Part shown: one piece after another, positions 20,221 through 30,365 of the stretch
Numbering within the stretch: position 1 is the stretch's first letter
How the letters are laid out: the number at the start of each line of letters is the position of its first letter
Assembly (NCBI GenBank): GCA_905182465.1
Contig: CAJJBI010000001.1
Location: 62,001 to 126,000, forward strand
Source: Opitutaceae bacterium BACL24 MAG-120322-bin51
Lineage (GTDB): Bacteria > Verrucomicrobiota > Verrucomicrobiia > Opitutales > Coraliomargaritaceae
Reading direction: 5' to 3'
Length of the DNA: 64,000 nt
Notes under the pieces: generated by a model
Databases searched by the model: none
Told to the model about the DNA's origin: nothing
Seen by the model: only the letters and a program-made list of their open reading frames with translations
Program-made: the position numbers and the translations under genes

Positions 20221-21060
20221 ATGTCTGACCTACTAAAAGTCTCTGATCTGCGTATCGCCTTTCACTCTCGTGACGAGGTTAATGAGGTCGTGCACGGTAT
20301 TAACTTTTCCGTAGAAACTGGTGGGCAGACCGTGGCCATCCTTGGCGAGAGCGGTAGCGGCAAGAGTGTCAGCTGTATGTCTTTGACCCAGCTTTTACCG
20401 AAACCTCCGAATTGCACTGTATCTGGCGAAATTCTTTTTCAGGGAGAAAACGTTCTTGAGATGGATGCTGAGGCGATTCGTGGCGTTCGTGGCAAGGGGA
20501 TCGCATATATTTTCCAAGAGCCTTCCTCCTCACTCAATCCTGTCTTCACCATTGGCTATCAGATTGCAGAGGCGGTGCGATTGCACCGACCCGATATCGA
20601 GAATGTTAAAGGCCGCGTGGTCGAACTGTTGGAGCTAGTTGGTATCCGTGATGCAGCAAAGCGCTACAATGCGTATCCGCACGAAATGAGTGGTGGCATG
20701 CAGCAGCGCGTGATGATCGCGATGGCCTTGGCCTGCGAGCCAGAACTGCTGGTCGCTGACGAGCCGACCACTGCGCTCGACGTCACCATCCAAGCCCAGA
20801 TCATGGATTTGCTCCGCGAACTGCGCGAAAAGCTAGGTATGAGCATAATTTTGATCACGCATAATTTCGGCATTGTCAAAGGCTTCGCCGACGAAGTCAT
20901 TGTCATGTACCGCGGCGAGATCGTTGAGCAAGGTGCGGTTGAGACCGTCCTGAAAGATCCGCAGCATTCCTACACGAAAGCCTTGATCGCCTGCATCCCC
21001 AAGCTCGGACAGAAGCAGAAGCGTCTAAATACGATCGAGAGTGAGATGGCGGGACGCTAA
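20221..21060 (+). CDS. Peptide ABC transporter ATP-binding protein (DppD/OppD type)
   Basis: The ATPase of the importer encoded just upstream. The Walker A is GESGSGKSV, the Q-loop [15 protein letters not shown], the signature [15 protein letters not shown] and the Walker [15 protein letters not shown], with a switch-His ITHNF. The C-terminus has a short oligopeptide-transporter extension. The ATG at 20221 is chosen because [10 protein letters not shown] starts the domain; the frame is open for 12 further codons. The importer has only this one ATPase: no DppF partner follows, since the next gene is on the other strand. It may homodimerise or borrow a partner. Confidence 0.9.
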   Translation: MSDLLKVSDLRIAFHSRDEVNEVVHGINFSVETGGQTVAILGESGSGKSVSCMSLTQLLPKPPNCTVSGEILFQGENVLEMDAEAIRGVRGKGIAYIFQEPSSSLNPVFTIGYQIAEAVRLHRPDIENVKGRVVELLELVGIRDAAKRYNAYPHEMSGGMQQRVMIAMALACEPELLVADEPTTALDVTIQAQIMDLLRELREKLGMSIILITHNFGIVKGFADEVIVMYRGEIVEQGAVETVLKDPQHSYTKALIACIPKLGQKQKRLNTIESEMAGR

Positions 21061-21062
21061 CG

Positions 21063-21797
21063 CTACAGAAACCTCGCCATCGGGGGAATCGGTTTGGCGC
21101 GATGGCCGCTTTCTAGCCGCTCAATATACGTATCGATCTTGATATCGTCAGGTTGGTGCTCGTCCTCGAATTCGTCGTCTTCAATGGGTAGGAGTTCGTC
21201 GAAGTAGAGTGAGGCGCGGCGTGCTTCCGGGTCGAGCACTTCCACCGGATTGCTCACGCGGCCTTTCTTGACCATGACAAAACGCGCGGGGCTGCATGCT
21301 TTTTTATAAGCAGTCTCGAAATCTCTGACCCACTTGTTGCCCGCTTCTTCACGGCGGTTAAGTAGCACAACATCCGAGAAGTGAATGCAGGCATCGAACC
21401 AGGCTTTTGCCTTTGGGTGTTCTGAAAGGAAGTGGCAATGCGTGACCGTAATGAGTCGGGCAATCTGGCAGTTGTTATGATCGCTCCATGTCTTAAGTGC
21501 TTCGGCGCAATCCGATGGGTCGCTTAGGCCGGGGGCGAGAAAGATTATCTTTTCAGGCGCAGCAGAGATCTTACCGTGGGTGACTTTACTGTCCTGCAAC
21601 TTCCATCCGACGACGCTGACATTATCTAGTGCTTCGATTTGTTCATCGTAATCACAAGCCGCTTCCCCGTCGGGCCGGAAGTAAATGACTTGTTCGGTCT
21701 CGGGGATGCCGCCTTCGATCAGATCGAAAATGACTTCTCGTCTTCCCGAATTTGGGATGCCAAAGACGAAATAAACTAGAGGTGCGGTATCTAACAT
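21063..21797 (-). CDS. CobW/G3E-like P-loop protein with degenerate Walker A
   Basis: A 244-residue cytoplasmic protein whose N-terminus (VYFVFGIPNSGRREVIFDLI) has the position and shape of a CobW-type Walker A, but the expected GK[ST] is GRR. The middle has THCHFLSEHPKAKAWFDACIHFSD, then VVLLNRREEAGNKWVRD, which matches the place of the NKxD-like motif. The C-terminus is acidic (EDDEFEDEHQPDD). With Lys and Thr lost, ordinary GTP hydrolysis is unlikely; a metal-handling or regulatory role would be a guess. It is convergent with the peptide importer (2 bases between the stops). Family assignment is tentative. Confidence 0.5.
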   Translation of the reverse strand: MLDTAPLVYFVFGIPNSGRREVIFDLIEGGIPETEQVIYFRPDGEAACDYDEQIEALDNVSVVGWKLQDSKVTHGKISAAPEKIIFLAPGLSDPSDCAEALKTWSDHNNCQIARLITVTHCHFLSEHPKAKAWFDACIHFSDVVLLNRREEAGNKWVRDFETAYKKACSPARFVMVKKGRVSNPVEVLDPEARRASLYFDELLPIEDDEFEDEHQPDDIKIDTYIERLESGHRAKPIPPMARFL

Positions 21798-21887
21798 AGG
21801 GTAAAGATAAGATGTAGCCTCCTCACACGGCTGTCCTACTGAGATCTGTGTCTACGGCAAAGGAGCACCATGACTACATGGGATGTA

Positions 21888-22982
21888 TTAGGAAAAATCA
21901 AAGCTTTCGCATTGCGCTTTATGGCGCATCCAGTGGTCGACTAGTACGAGAGCGGCCATCGATTCGACGATGGGTACCGCACGGGGTACCACACAGGGAT
22001 CATGGCGACCACGCCCCATCAGCTCGGTTTCGTTGCCGTCTTTATCGACGGTGTCTTGCTTTTGGATAAGGGTTGCGGTCGGCTTGAAGGCCACGCGAAA
22101 GATCAACTCTTCGCCGTTGCTGATCCCGCCTTGCACACCGCCCGAGCGGTTGGTCGCGGTGCCGACCTTGCCGTCTTTATTGACAAATACATCATTGTGC
22201 TCGGAGCCTTGCTGTAAGGAGCCTTCAAAACCGCTGCCGACTTCAAAGCCCTTTGTTGCGGGGAGCGAGAGCATGGCCTTAGCCATATCCGCTTCGAGGC
22301 GATCGAAGACAGGAACGCCGAGGCCGACGGGCAAATTACGCACGCGACACTCAATTATGCCTCCGACAGAGTCGCCTTCTTTGCGCATGGCTTTTATCCG
22401 GTCGACCATTTTTTCGGCAGATTTTGGGTGTGGGCAGCGGACGGGACTGGCTTCGACTTCTTCGAGGCTTGGAAAATGATTGAGTGCGGGCATCTCGATG
22501 TCGTGAACGCGGGTGATGTAGGCACGCACCTCAATGTCGCCGGCCAGCTTGAGAATTTTCTTGGCGATGGCACCTGCTGCGACGCGGCCGATGGTCTCGC
22601 GGGCTGAGGAACGACCGCCACCTTCGTGATTACGGATGCCGAACTTAGTCTGGTAAGTGAAGTCTGCGTGCGAGGGACGAAACTTATCCTTCATCTCCTT
22701 GTAGGCGGAGGGGCGGTGGTCGCCATTAGGCACGTAGATACCGATGGGGGTACCCGTGGTTTGGCCATCATAAAGGCCTGAGATGATCTCGGCGGTATCG
22801 CTCTCCTTGCGGGGTGTGGTGATATCGCTTTGTCCAGGGCGGCGGCGATCGAGTTCGAATTGTATCTCCTCGACGCTTAGGGGTAGGCGGGGAGGGCAAC
22901 CGTCGATAACGACGCCGATGCCACCACCATGACTCTCGCCCCATGTGGAAATACGAAAAAGTGTGCCAAAAGAATTACCCAT
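21888..22982 (-). CDS. aroC: Chorismate synthase
   Basis: Last step of the shikimate pathway: converts EPSP to chorismate, using reduced FMN. The signature regions are present: [17 protein letters not shown] at the N-terminus, the [41 protein letters not shown] block (two adjoining motifs), and a C-terminal [20 protein letters not shown]. Length 364 residues is standard. It is a single-gene unit on the minus strand; the following CobW-like gene starts 90 bases away. Confidence 0.97.
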   Translation of the reverse strand: MGNSFGTLFRISTWGESHGGGIGVVIDGCPPRLPLSVEEIQFELDRRRPGQSDITTPRKESDTAEIISGLYDGQTTGTPIGIYVPNGDHRPSAYKEMKDKFRPSHADFTYQTKFGIRNHEGGGRSSARETIGRVAAGAIAKKILKLAGDIEVRAYITRVHDIEMPALNHFPSLEEVEASPVRCPHPKSAEKMVDRIKAMRKEGDSVGGIIECRVRNLPVGLGVPVFDRLEADMAKAMLSLPATKGFEVGSGFEGSLQQGSEHNDVFVNKDGKVGTATNRSGGVQGGISNGEELIFRVAFKPTATLIQKQDTVDKDGNETELMGRGRHDPCVVPRAVPIVESMAALVLVDHWMRHKAQCESFDFS

Positions 22983-23415
22983 ACACTAGTATGGAAACAT
23001 CTCAGCCTTTGAAGTCAATACTGCCTGCAGTGCGCAAAGTGAAAGTGAGCTTGGAAGTAAAACTGATGAGTACGCCATAGCTGTTAGTCCATGCCTTCGC
23101 TTATGCTGGAACTAGAAACAAGTCCTTTCTTATTCAATTCCATAAATTATTGTTCGGTATTAGAGCTCTGTGAAATTATGTATGAAAATTACAAGTTACT
23201 GAAAATAAATAAATGCGGGATGACCCATGGGTTTCTTACAAACCATTCGTATCTTGGAGACATATCAAAAATGGCGGAATAGAGTCGTTTTCTTTCCTTG
23301 ATGTGGCTTGCCATCGGATCGTAATTTTTAATCCTCATTGATATGGTTAATATTTGTGCTCAGGCCCCCTTAACGCTCTACGCGGTTGTCTTCAATAAAT
23401 CCTCGCAACCGATCC
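22983..23415. other. Intergenic region, no gene recognised
   Basis: About 430 bases between divergent aroC and the TauE-like gene. It is AT-rich, and the only sizeable open frame (23091-23282) has an unconvincing composition and no ribosome-binding site. I see no tRNA, clear terminator or repeat. It presumably holds promoters for both flanking genes, but I cannot place them. Confidence 0.5.
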
Positions 23416-24126
23416 ATGGTAAACGAGATGTTTGATTACCAGACAGTATACAATGCCTACACGGCCTTGATCGCTGGGCTGATCACCAGTGTCCACTGCG
23501 TAGCGATGTGTGGTCCACTCTCTTGCGCATTTACGCCAACCAAGGCGGAAGATGTAAGTCCGCAGCTTGTTTTGACCTGTTACCATTTGGCTAAGCTCCT
23601 ATCTTACGCGATTGTCGGTACTTTGGCAGGCGCTTTTGGATCGGTGGTGATTCGCTTGGTCTCCAGTTCGTGGCTCAATTTATTACCGTGGATACTTGTT
23701 GTCTTCTTTTTGGTGGTGGCTTTTCGCTTAGACCGTTTTTTCCCAAAGCCGGTTTGGTTGGGGCGGCTTTATAGAAAAATGACCGCCCGTTTCAGCCGCC
23801 TACAAAAGCCCTTAGCCGCGGCGGTGATTGGGCTAGCTAGTCCACTGCTGCCTTGTGGACCACTCTATATGATTTTTGGGCTAGCCCTATTTTCTGGGTC
23901 GGCACTGAAGGGTGCAGAGTTTGCGATTGGGTTTGGCCTAGGTACTTTACCACTGCTCTGGCTCGCACAGAGCCACTTTATGCGAGTGCAGTTCAAGGTA
24001 ACGCCTATGTCACTAATACGAATACAGCGTAGCCTGGCACTGATTGCGGCGCTGGTGGTGGCTTGGCGTCTGCGCACTACCTTGGGTATCGAGGGAGCAG
24101 AGGATTGGGTCTGCCATCCGTTTTAG
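23416..24126 (+). CDS. TauE/SafE or DsbD_2-like integral membrane protein
   Basis: An inner-membrane protein of about 236 residues with six hydrophobic segments. The motif GLITSVHCVAMCGPLSCAF near the N-terminus (HC-x-x-MCGP) is typical of the DsbD_2/'sulfite exporter TauE/SafE' proteins often linked with cytochrome oxidase or heavy-metal handling. A second SPLLPCGPLYMIFGLALF motif lies in the second half. Both carry the Cys-Gly-Pro signature of this group. Starts at 23416 (MVNEMF) or 23428 (MFDY) are both possible. No cbb3 oxidase genes are visible nearby. Electron transfer or copper handling is an inference from the family. Confidence 0.75.
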   Translation: MVNEMFDYQTVYNAYTALIAGLITSVHCVAMCGPLSCAFTPTKAEDVSPQLVLTCYHLAKLLSYAIVGTLAGAFGSVVIRLVSSSWLNLLPWILVVFFLVVAFRLDRFFPKPVWLGRLYRKMTARFSRLQKPLAAAVIGLASPLLPCGPLYMIFGLALFSGSALKGAEFAIGFGLGTLPLLWLAQSHFMRVQFKVTPMSLIRIQRSLALIAALVVAWRLRTTLGIEGAEDWVCHPF

Positions 24127-24203
24127 CCGATTCATTTTGAAATTTGCGGAACTCCGACCTTTGGGTTCTGTCATGTAATTACACTCTAACAAGGTATCCG
24201 AAT

Positions 24204-25656
24204 ATGAAATACACATCTTGTCTCTCGTTGATCTCGCTGCTGGCTCTCTACGCCCTTGTTTGCGGTCAAAAATCCGCCACTCAATGTCAAAGTGGATGCC
24301 CAGTCTATCGCCACAGTAGCGGAGATGCCACTGGTCTCGTATGCGGACGTTTTAGAACAAGCCACACCTTCGGTGGTGGCGGTATATACCTCTCGCATCG
24401 TGTCGGCTCGGCAAAGCCAAACCTTGATGGAAATCTACCGGCAATTTGGTCGGCCCGTTCCGCCTGCGATGCCCGAAAAGGGGTCGAACCGAGAGCGTAA
24501 GGAGCGACTAGGCGTGGGCTCAGGTGTCATTATTTCTGAGGATGGCTATATTGTTACGAATTACCATGTGGTCCAAGGGATGCGAGGGCGTGAGGTGGAT
24601 GAGATACTTGTTCGGCTGAATGATGGTACCGAGTATGAGGCCACTCTGATTGGCTCTGACTTGAAGACAGATGTCGCAGTGCTGAAGGTTGAGGTGGCTG
24701 CGGCCTTACCCGTCGTAACGCTGGCCGATAGCGATCTTCTGCGTGTGGGAGACATCGTCTTTGCCATTGGGAATCCGCGTGATTTAGGGCTCACTGCCAC
24801 ACAAGGGATTGTTTCTGCGCTTGAACGTAATCGAGGTGGTGAGATCCTCGGAGCGGGATCTTACGAGAACTTTATTCAGACCGACGCGGCGATCAATTTA
24901 GGTAACTCGGGCGGTGCACTGGTCGATGCATGTGGGCGACTGGTTGGTATCAATACGGCAATCGTCTCGAATAGTGGAGGTAGTATCGGTCTTGGTTTCG
25001 CCATTCCTGTGAATATGGTGCTCAATGTGGCTTCGAATTTGATTAAGAGCGGCGAAGTACCACGAGGCATGCTGGGGCTTTTCCCAGATGATCTAACCCG
25101 GGACATGGCCGATGCCTTTGGATTGGAGAGCACACGGGGTGCGCTTGTCAACCAAGTGCAAGAAGACTCGCCCGCTTCAAGAGGCGGTATCTGGCACGGG
25201 GATATTATTCTGAAAATCGACGAAAAAGAGATCGATTCGGCAGCTGAGCTGCGCCTAGTGGTTTCTCAAGTTCTTCCAGGCACTAAGGTCGCAGTGACTT
25301 TAATCCGCCAAGGCGAGACCATGGTATTGCCAATCACGCTGGGTAGTCTCACTGGAGAAGTCTCGGGCATTAGTTCGAATTCTAGTCCGCTTGAAGGTGT
25401 CATTCTCCGACCGCTCGAAGATGAGTTGCGTGAGGGCTATTCAATCCCGGAAGACGTCGACGGGGTTTTGGTAATGAAAGTGGAAGATGACTCACCTTTT
25501 GTCGATAAATTGGAGCCTTTGACCGTGATCATCGAGACCAACGGGAATGCGGTCGAGAGCATCGATGGGATTGAAGAGAATCTGGTCATAGGCGGGCAGA
25601 ATCGTCTCTACGTCTGGGCGGGTGGCAAGAAACGCTTTGTGGTTCTTAAATTATAG
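24204..25656 (+). CDS. HtrA/DegP-type periplasmic serine protease with two PDZ-like domains
   Basis: A periplasmic quality-control protease. The catalytic triad is visible: His in GYIVTNYHVVQGMRG, Asp in LKTDVAVLKV and Ser in INLGNSGGALVD. One clear PDZ domain follows (ESTRGALVNQVQEDSPAS, GDIILKIDEKEID), then a weaker second one near the C-terminus. The signal peptide (MKYTSCLSLISLLALYALVC, from 24204) lies in a different frame from the rest. A one-base insertion around 24258-24275, in an A-rich patch, would reconcile them. Taken literally, translation could start only at TTG 24256 and would lack a signal peptide. The frame break is likely a sequence error. Confidence 0.86.
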
Positions 25657-25864
25657 CACCTGGTGCACGGTAAGGCTAGAACCCTGATCTCTAAGATTCG
25701 CTGTTTATTTCGGGGTGAGCTTACCTTGCTGCCGTCTATATCTATGATCGCTTGATGGTCTAGATTATGACCTTGAGTATTTCGAGGGCAGCTATTGGTT
25801 AAATTACATCGTTCACTCCTAATTACTAGGTTGCTAAGCATTTACATCTAGAAATTTAAATAAT

Positions 25865-27193
25865 ATGTCTGAAAAACGCACAATTCGTATCGGTTTGCTC
25901 GGCTTTGGAGTCGTTGGCCAAGGAGTTTGGAAAAATATCGAGAAGAACCGTCTCGCTTTGGAATATAGACTAGGTACTCAGTTGGAAATCACTCAGGTCG
26001 TGGTCAAGGACGCGTCCAAAGAGCGGGAGGTTCTCGTGCCTGCTGGGTCCTACTCGGAAGATCCAGCCCGGGTGATTGATAATCCCGATATCGACATCGT
26101 CTGCGAGTTGATGGGCGGCACGGGCAAGGCATTAGAGCTGACACGCCGCGCTCTCAATCAGGGCAAGATCGTGGTGACGGCTAACAAGGCTTTAATCTGC
26201 GAGCACGGTGAAGAACTCTTTGAAATCGCCCGTCGGAATGGAGGGCACTATTTTTACGAGGCGTCGGTTGCGGGTGGTATTCCCATCATCAAAACGATTC
26301 GTGAGGCACTGGTAGCTAACCGCTTTAAGCTAATATTCGGTATCCTAAACGGCACGTCGAACTACATCCTCACACGCATGGAGCGCGAGGGCCTAAGTTT
26401 TGATGCTACATTAGGCGATGCGAGAAAGCTCGGCTACGTGGAAGCTGACGAGGCACTCGACTTGGATGGGATCGATGCGGCGCACAAAGCTGTGATTCTG
26501 GCCTATTTGGCACACGGTAAGTGGGTAAAGCTTGAAGAGATTATTTGCGAAGGCATCCGCGAGATTACAGGCGAGGATATTGAGATTGCGGGTCAACTCG
26601 GTTACAAAATCAAATTACTTGCGGTGATCGCACGCGACTTTGAGGCGAACAAACTCTCTGTCCGCCTGCATCCTGCGCTGATTTCTAAAAAGGAAGTAAT
26701 TGCAGGAGTGGACGAGGTTTATAACGGCGTCAGCGTGACGGGCGATGTCGTGGGTACGACAGTTCTAATCGGGCGTGGTGCTGGTCAAGATGCGACTTCC
26801 AGTTCGGTGATTAGCGATATCGCTGATGCGGTCTTTATGCTGCAAGGCGGAGCGTCGCCTACAATTTCTGAAGAAGATGAGGCTAAATATCAAAAATTGG
26901 CCGATGGACTTGAACTAGCTGTGGGGGATGAACTCGTCGGTCGCTACTACTTGCGCATTCACGTTAGAGATGAAGAGGGTGTCCTCGCCAAGATTTCCGA
27001 CATTTTAGCCAAGGAACACATCAGCTTTGCTACCGTGAATCAGAAGGAGCTCGAAGATGGCACTGCTAAACTGATGGTCACAACGCACATGAGCAGTGAA
27101 GCTGCGATTATACGTGCAACCGCATTGCTTACTGAGGAGAGTTCCGTGATTGGCGCACCTGTAAGTTTCCGGATTTTTGATCCCAGTAACTAA
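25865..27193 (+). CDS. hom: Homoserine dehydrogenase
   Basis: NAD(P)H-dependent reduction of aspartate semialdehyde to homoserine, on the route to threonine and methionine. The Rossmann motif GLLGFGVVGQGV is at the N-terminus. The catalytic-domain signatures FKLIFGILNGTSNYILTRM and ADEALDLDGIDAAHKAVILA are clear. A C-terminal ACT domain (YLRIHVRDEEGVLAKISDIL) suggests allosteric control by threonine, as in other bacterial monofunctional enzymes. Length 442 residues. A 208-base leader precedes it, in which I see no attenuator peptide. Confidence 0.96.
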   Translation: MSEKRTIRIGLLGFGVVGQGVWKNIEKNRLALEYRLGTQLEITQVVVKDASKEREVLVPAGSYSEDPARVIDNPDIDIVCELMGGTGKALELTRRALNQGKIVVTANKALICEHGEELFEIARRNGGHYFYEASVAGGIPIIKTIREALVANRFKLIFGILNGTSNYILTRMEREGLSFDATLGDARKLGYVEADEALDLDGIDAAHKAVILAYLAHGKWVKLEEIICEGIREITGEDIEIAGQLGYKIKLLAVIARDFEANKLSVRLHPALISKKEVIAGVDEVYNGVSVTGDVVGTTVLIGRGAGQDATSSSVISDIADAVFMLQGGASPTISEEDEAKYQKLADGLELAVGDELVGRYYLRIHVRDEEGVLAKISDILAKEHISFATVNQKELEDGTAKLMVTTHMSSEAAIIRATALLTEESSVIGAPVSFRIFDPSN

Positions 27194-27196
27194 TTA

Positions 27197-27224
27197 GGCT
27201 GCCTGCATATAGACAGCTTTTTAA
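27197..27224 (+). terminator. Possible weak terminator after hom
   Basis: GGCTG, a loop of about 14 bases and CAGCT form a short stem followed by TTTTT, right after the hom stop and before the convergent VWA gene. The stem is only five pairs with one wobble, so this is tentative. Confidence 0.3.
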
Positions 27225-27247
27225 AGGAATTTGTGAGCTCAAAAAGC

Positions 27248-28642
27248 TCAGTTCTGGGTGTTGGATGAGCTGCGGGCGCTTTTGATTTCGTTAAAACCTC
27301 GGATGATGCGGTTTTTACCTCGGAAAAGGTCTGTATAATCGTCAATATGATCTTCCCACTTTTTGTCCATCTCCTCATCACCAGCTAGGAAAAGTAGGAC
27401 GTTAACGGATGGGGGAGTACCACGCTGATTGGCATAGAGAACTTCAATGACAGCTTTAAAGTACTTTTCAAGCTCACTTGGCTCGGTAAGGTGGTATGGC
27501 TCCAATTCAGGGCGTTCATTTTTCCACTCCAATCCCAGCTCTTTAGTATCCCAATGATAGCCAAAAACAGAGGAAAGGATGCGGGGGGGCAGCCCTTTTT
27601 CCTTTCGCTCTTTGTTGATTTTAGCCATCTTGTTTGCGCGACGATTCGCCATTTCAGGCATTTCTTTTTCATGCGCAGCCATTTGCTCCAAATATTCGGG
27701 GCTTGTACTCCTTTTTTGCCAATCGGCTTCTTCTTTCGCACTTAAGCGGCGGCGGACTTTGTGAAAACCACGGTGGTAGCCACTAATGAAGAAAATGGCA
27801 TCCACATCCTGTTCGAGCGCAAGCTGTGTTGCGAAGGCTATTTCATTACTTGGTTGATTAGGCCATTTGATAATATCTTGGTGTACGTCTTCTTCGGTTA
27901 AGGTCCTAAGCTTTTGATCTCCGCGAGTTTTTGCCCAATCATCGGACCCACCAAGGCCTGCGTTTCGAGCATTCGAATTGATCGGAGCGATCCATTGGAT
28001 CAATTCTTGGTGAACCTTCTGCCCGGCTGGCACGAGCTGCGGTTTCATAAACTTAGTAATGAAGCCATCCACGAGTATGACATTGAACAAGGTGCCTGCG
28101 GAGAGGTTACCCACCATATCGGTGATTTCGTCCTTGATAAACTTGTAACCTCTGAGTCCTCCCTTAGAGTCAGTGACCATCATTCTACTAGCATCGACTA
28201 CGAAGAGGACCCGCTCTGCTCGAGTCTTGAGACCGAAGACGCTAATGTCGGACATGCCGATACCGAGTGTTCCACTCGTACCACCGAGCAAGGATCCGCT
28301 GCCGAAACCACCCATTCCGGCACTCACTGTGAAGGACTCCTGCATATTGGGCAGATTCACATCGACTGCACTTACTGCTATGTTACCCACCTGCCTCATA
28401 CGTAGGCTTTGCATGGCTTGCTGCTTGGGCGGTTGCTGCTTGATCTCGATCTTCACCTCGGGGGGCGGTTGCTCTTCGGCAACGGGGGAGGGCTCTTCAA
28501 ACTTAGCCTCATCTGGTATGATGTATTTATAAACAGTAATCGAACCAAGAATGAAGAGAGCGGCTGCGTGGACACCACCGCTAATCAACAAGACGTTGAG
28601 CAGCATGGGGTTCATCTTGCGTTTTTTCTGTGGGGTAATCAT
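27248..28642 (-). CDS. TonB-like N-terminal anchor fused to a VWA-like domain
   Basis: A 464-residue envelope protein of unknown function, last gene of the TPR-ExbB-ExbD cluster. After a basic start (MITPQKKRKMNP) comes one membrane segment (LLNVLLISGGVHAAALFILGSI). A Pro/Glu/Lys-rich stretch like the periplasm-spanning part of TonB/TolA follows (PVAEEQPPPEVKIEIKQQPP), then a Gly-rich linker. A von Willebrand A-like domain starts near residue 130 with RVLFVVDASRMM. Its MIDAS is incomplete: DASRM in place of D-x-S-x-S. The C-terminal half is long and charged. No TonB or TolA C-terminal domain is present. The position after two ExbD genes (9 bases downstream) suggests it is the arm moved by that motor. 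Confidence 0.72.
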   Translation of the reverse strand: MITPQKKRKMNPMLLNVLLISGGVHAAALFILGSITVYKYIIPDEAKFEEPSPVAEEQPPPEVKIEIKQQPPKQQAMQSLRMRQVGNIAVSAVDVNLPNMQESFTVSAGMGGFGSGSLLGGTSGTLGIGMSDISVFGLKTRAERVLFVVDASRMMVTDSKGGLRGYKFIKDEITDMVGNLSAGTLFNVILVDGFITKFMKPQLVPAGQKVHQELIQWIAPINSNARNAGLGGSDDWAKTRGDQKLRTLTEEDVHQDIIKWPNQPSNEIAFATQLALEQDVDAIFFISGYHRGFHKVRRRLSAKEEADWQKRSTSPEYLEQMAAHEKEMPEMANRRANKMAKINKERKEKGLPPRILSSVFGYHWDTKELGLEWKNERPELEPYHLTEPSELEKYFKAVIEVLYANQRGTPPSVNVLLFLAGDEEMDKKWEDHIDDYTDLFRGKNRIIRGFNEIKSARSSSNTQN

Positions 28643-28651
28643 TGGAAAAGT

Positions 28652-29083
28652 TTATTCTGCATAGGAGGCAAACGAGACCTTGGTGATGTCGGCAAGCGCG
28701 GATGCGTTGAGCACGTCGATGGCACGCTGGTGTGGCGAGTCAGGATCGGCTTGGATTTTGACTACGGTGTCGATGCCTGCGCGATCTGAGGATAGCTTGA
28801 GGCGAGTCAAGGTTGTACTGAGACGCTCCATATTACGATCGTCGATGCCATCCATGGGTGCTCCATTGAGTAGGATCAGCCCATTGGGGAAGATTTCAAC
28901 GATGTGCTCACTGGGCAGTTCTAGATTCTCTGCAGGGGGTGTATTACTCGGTAGTTTGATGCCGATATCTGCCTCTTGCTGGAGCGGCAGGAACATGAAG
29001 TAAATGAGGAGTAGGAAGACGACGTCGATCATCGGTGTGATGTCGACTTTATCTTCGGATTCGAGTACTGTGCTGACCTTCAT
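28652..29083 (-). CDS. ExbD/TolR-family protein (second copy)
   Basis: A single-span inner-membrane protein that, with ExbB/TolQ, forms a proton-driven motor. The N-terminus has the conserved DKVDITPMIDVVFLLLIYFMF segment, with the motor-essential Asp in PMIDVVFLL. A periplasmic domain follows (GIKLPSNTPPAEN, IVEIFPNGLILLNG). Length 143 residues. It starts two bases after the first ExbD gene and its stop is nine bases before the VWA gene. The two ExbD copies differ clearly, so this is not a recent duplication. Confidence 0.9.
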   Translation of the reverse strand: MKVSTVLESEDKVDITPMIDVVFLLLIYFMFLPLQQEADIGIKLPSNTPPAENLELPSEHIVEIFPNGLILLNGAPMDGIDDRNMERLSTTLTRLKLSSDRAGIDTVVKIQADPDSPHQRAIDVLNASALADITKVSFASYAE

Positions 29084-29085
29084 AA

Positions 29086-29490
29086 TTAATCCTTGGCTGA
29101 GGCGAAAATGAGGTCGAAAATGCCAGCTTTGGCGGTGGCTTTCATCACGCTGTTAACGTGGCGGTGGGCGGTATTTGAGTCAGCACGTAGGAAAACTTTG
29201 AGCCTAGGAAGTTCAGCCTTGAGTGCCAACAGTTGGGCAGTGAGAGCTTCTTCAGTGATCGGTGAGGCACCGAAGTAGAGTTGCCCCTCTCGATCGATTG
29301 ATATGTATTGGCGTTCACCCGGTTCTTCAGGAATACTGGCCTCGGCTGCTTCTGGCAGTTCTAATTCGACCAGTTCAGCACTGATGAAACTGATCAGCGT
29401 CATGAAGAACGCAATCAGCAGGAAGACGACGTCGATCATCGGAGTCAGTTCAAACTCCGGGTCAACCTCTTCTGGTGTCCACATAGCCAT
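29086..29490 (-). CDS. ExbD/TolR-family protein (first copy)
   Basis: A 134-residue ExbD/TolR protein with FELTPMIDVVFLLIAFFMT as its membrane segment and proton-path Asp. The periplasmic part contains RQYISIDREGQLYFG and ends LIFASAKD. It lies 29 bases after the ExbB gene and is followed immediately by the second ExbD. Two ExbD proteins beside one ExbB are also seen in some Bacteroidota and Verrucomicrobiota clusters; they may form a heterodimer. Confidence 0.92.
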   Translation of the reverse strand: MAMWTPEEVDPEFELTPMIDVVFLLIAFFMTLISFISAELVELELPEAAEASIPEEPGERQYISIDREGQLYFGASPITEEALTAQLLALKAELPRLKVFLRADSNTAHRHVNSVMKATAKAGIFDLIFASAKD

Positions 29491-29519
29491 AGCTTTTTTG
29501 GGTGCGTGAGTGGACGGGA

Positions 29520-30311
29520 TTAGGTGCGGTTCTTGATCGCTTTGTTAAGTGTAAACTGTAACTCGCCGACTACGCGGCCAATACGCGAAGTGATCTTACC
29601 GTAGCGATTCTTAAAGAAGAAGAAGAAGAACATGGCAGGAATACCAACGATCATACCAGTGGCAGTAGTGATTAGAGCTTCCGAAATGTTGCCCGCGAGC
29701 GCTTGAGCACTACCCGCACCTTCAGCCTCGATCACGTTAAAGGCTTTGACCATACCAGATACGGTTCCGAGTAACCCAACCATGGGGGAGAGCGAACCAA
29801 CCACGGACAGATAGTTGATTAGAACGAAAGGTCCGGCAAGCTCCTCGGCGCTAGACTCTTCGATCGCTTCCTTAACTTGTTCGGGGTCGAAGTTGTTGAC
29901 GTCGACACGGTTCATGCCCGCCTCAATGATGTTTGTGACAGGTGAAGGGTTCTCTTGGCAGATGGTCTTTGCTCTTTCGACGTCGATCGCAGCAAGCGCT
30001 TCGTCGATTTGGACAGTGGCCGCAGCGTTGAGGATGGGCTCTGGCCGGACCGCCATAAAGTTATAAATGATCAATCCGAAACCACCCATTGAAAGGAGAG
30101 AGAGAGGATACATTGCCCAGCCACCAGCTTTATACATGTCGTAGAGCGATTTTTCTTGGGATTCGTCGGCGATCTCTTCGCCATCGGCGACCTCGGTTGC
30201 AACCTCAGTATCCTGAGCGCTGAGCGGTTGTGTGAGCACCCACTGCGTAGCGACGGCGAACAGTGCGATGGCGATGATAGTGGGAAGGAGACGTAGCTTT
30301 GATGTATTCAT
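29520..30311 (-). CDS. MotA/TolQ/ExbB proton-channel protein with N-terminal signal extension
   Basis: The stator-like channel subunit of the motor. A cleavable-looking signal (LLPTIIAIALFAVATQWVL) and an acidic periplasmic stretch come first. They are followed by the usual three membrane segments: GGWAMYPLSLLSMGGFGLIIY, then NYLSVVGSLSPMVGLLGTVSGM and ALITTATGMIVGIPAMFFF. The GLLGTVSGM and ATGMIVGIPA motifs are family hallmarks. Length 263 residues. It is third in a six-gene minus-strand cluster, preceded by two TPR proteins and followed by two ExbD proteins. Confidence 0.93.
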   Translation of the reverse strand: MNTSKLRLLPTIIAIALFAVATQWVLTQPLSAQDTEVATEVADGEEIADESQEKSLYDMYKAGGWAMYPLSLLSMGGFGLIIYNFMAVRPEPILNAAATVQIDEALAAIDVERAKTICQENPSPVTNIIEAGMNRVDVNNFDPEQVKEAIEESSAEELAGPFVLINYLSVVGSLSPMVGLLGTVSGMVKAFNVIEAEGAGSAQALAGNISEALITTATGMIVGIPAMFFFFFFKNRYGKITSRIGRVVGELQFTLNKAIKNRT

Positions 30312-30365
30312 GATGTTTGTTTAAAAATGCGGTAGTTGGGGGTCGTTAAAATGGGTTTTTGTTTG

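Noticed and set aside
23091-23282. 63-codon frame in the aroC-TauE gap
   Set aside because: AT-driven composition, no ribosome-binding site and no family resemblance; probably chance.
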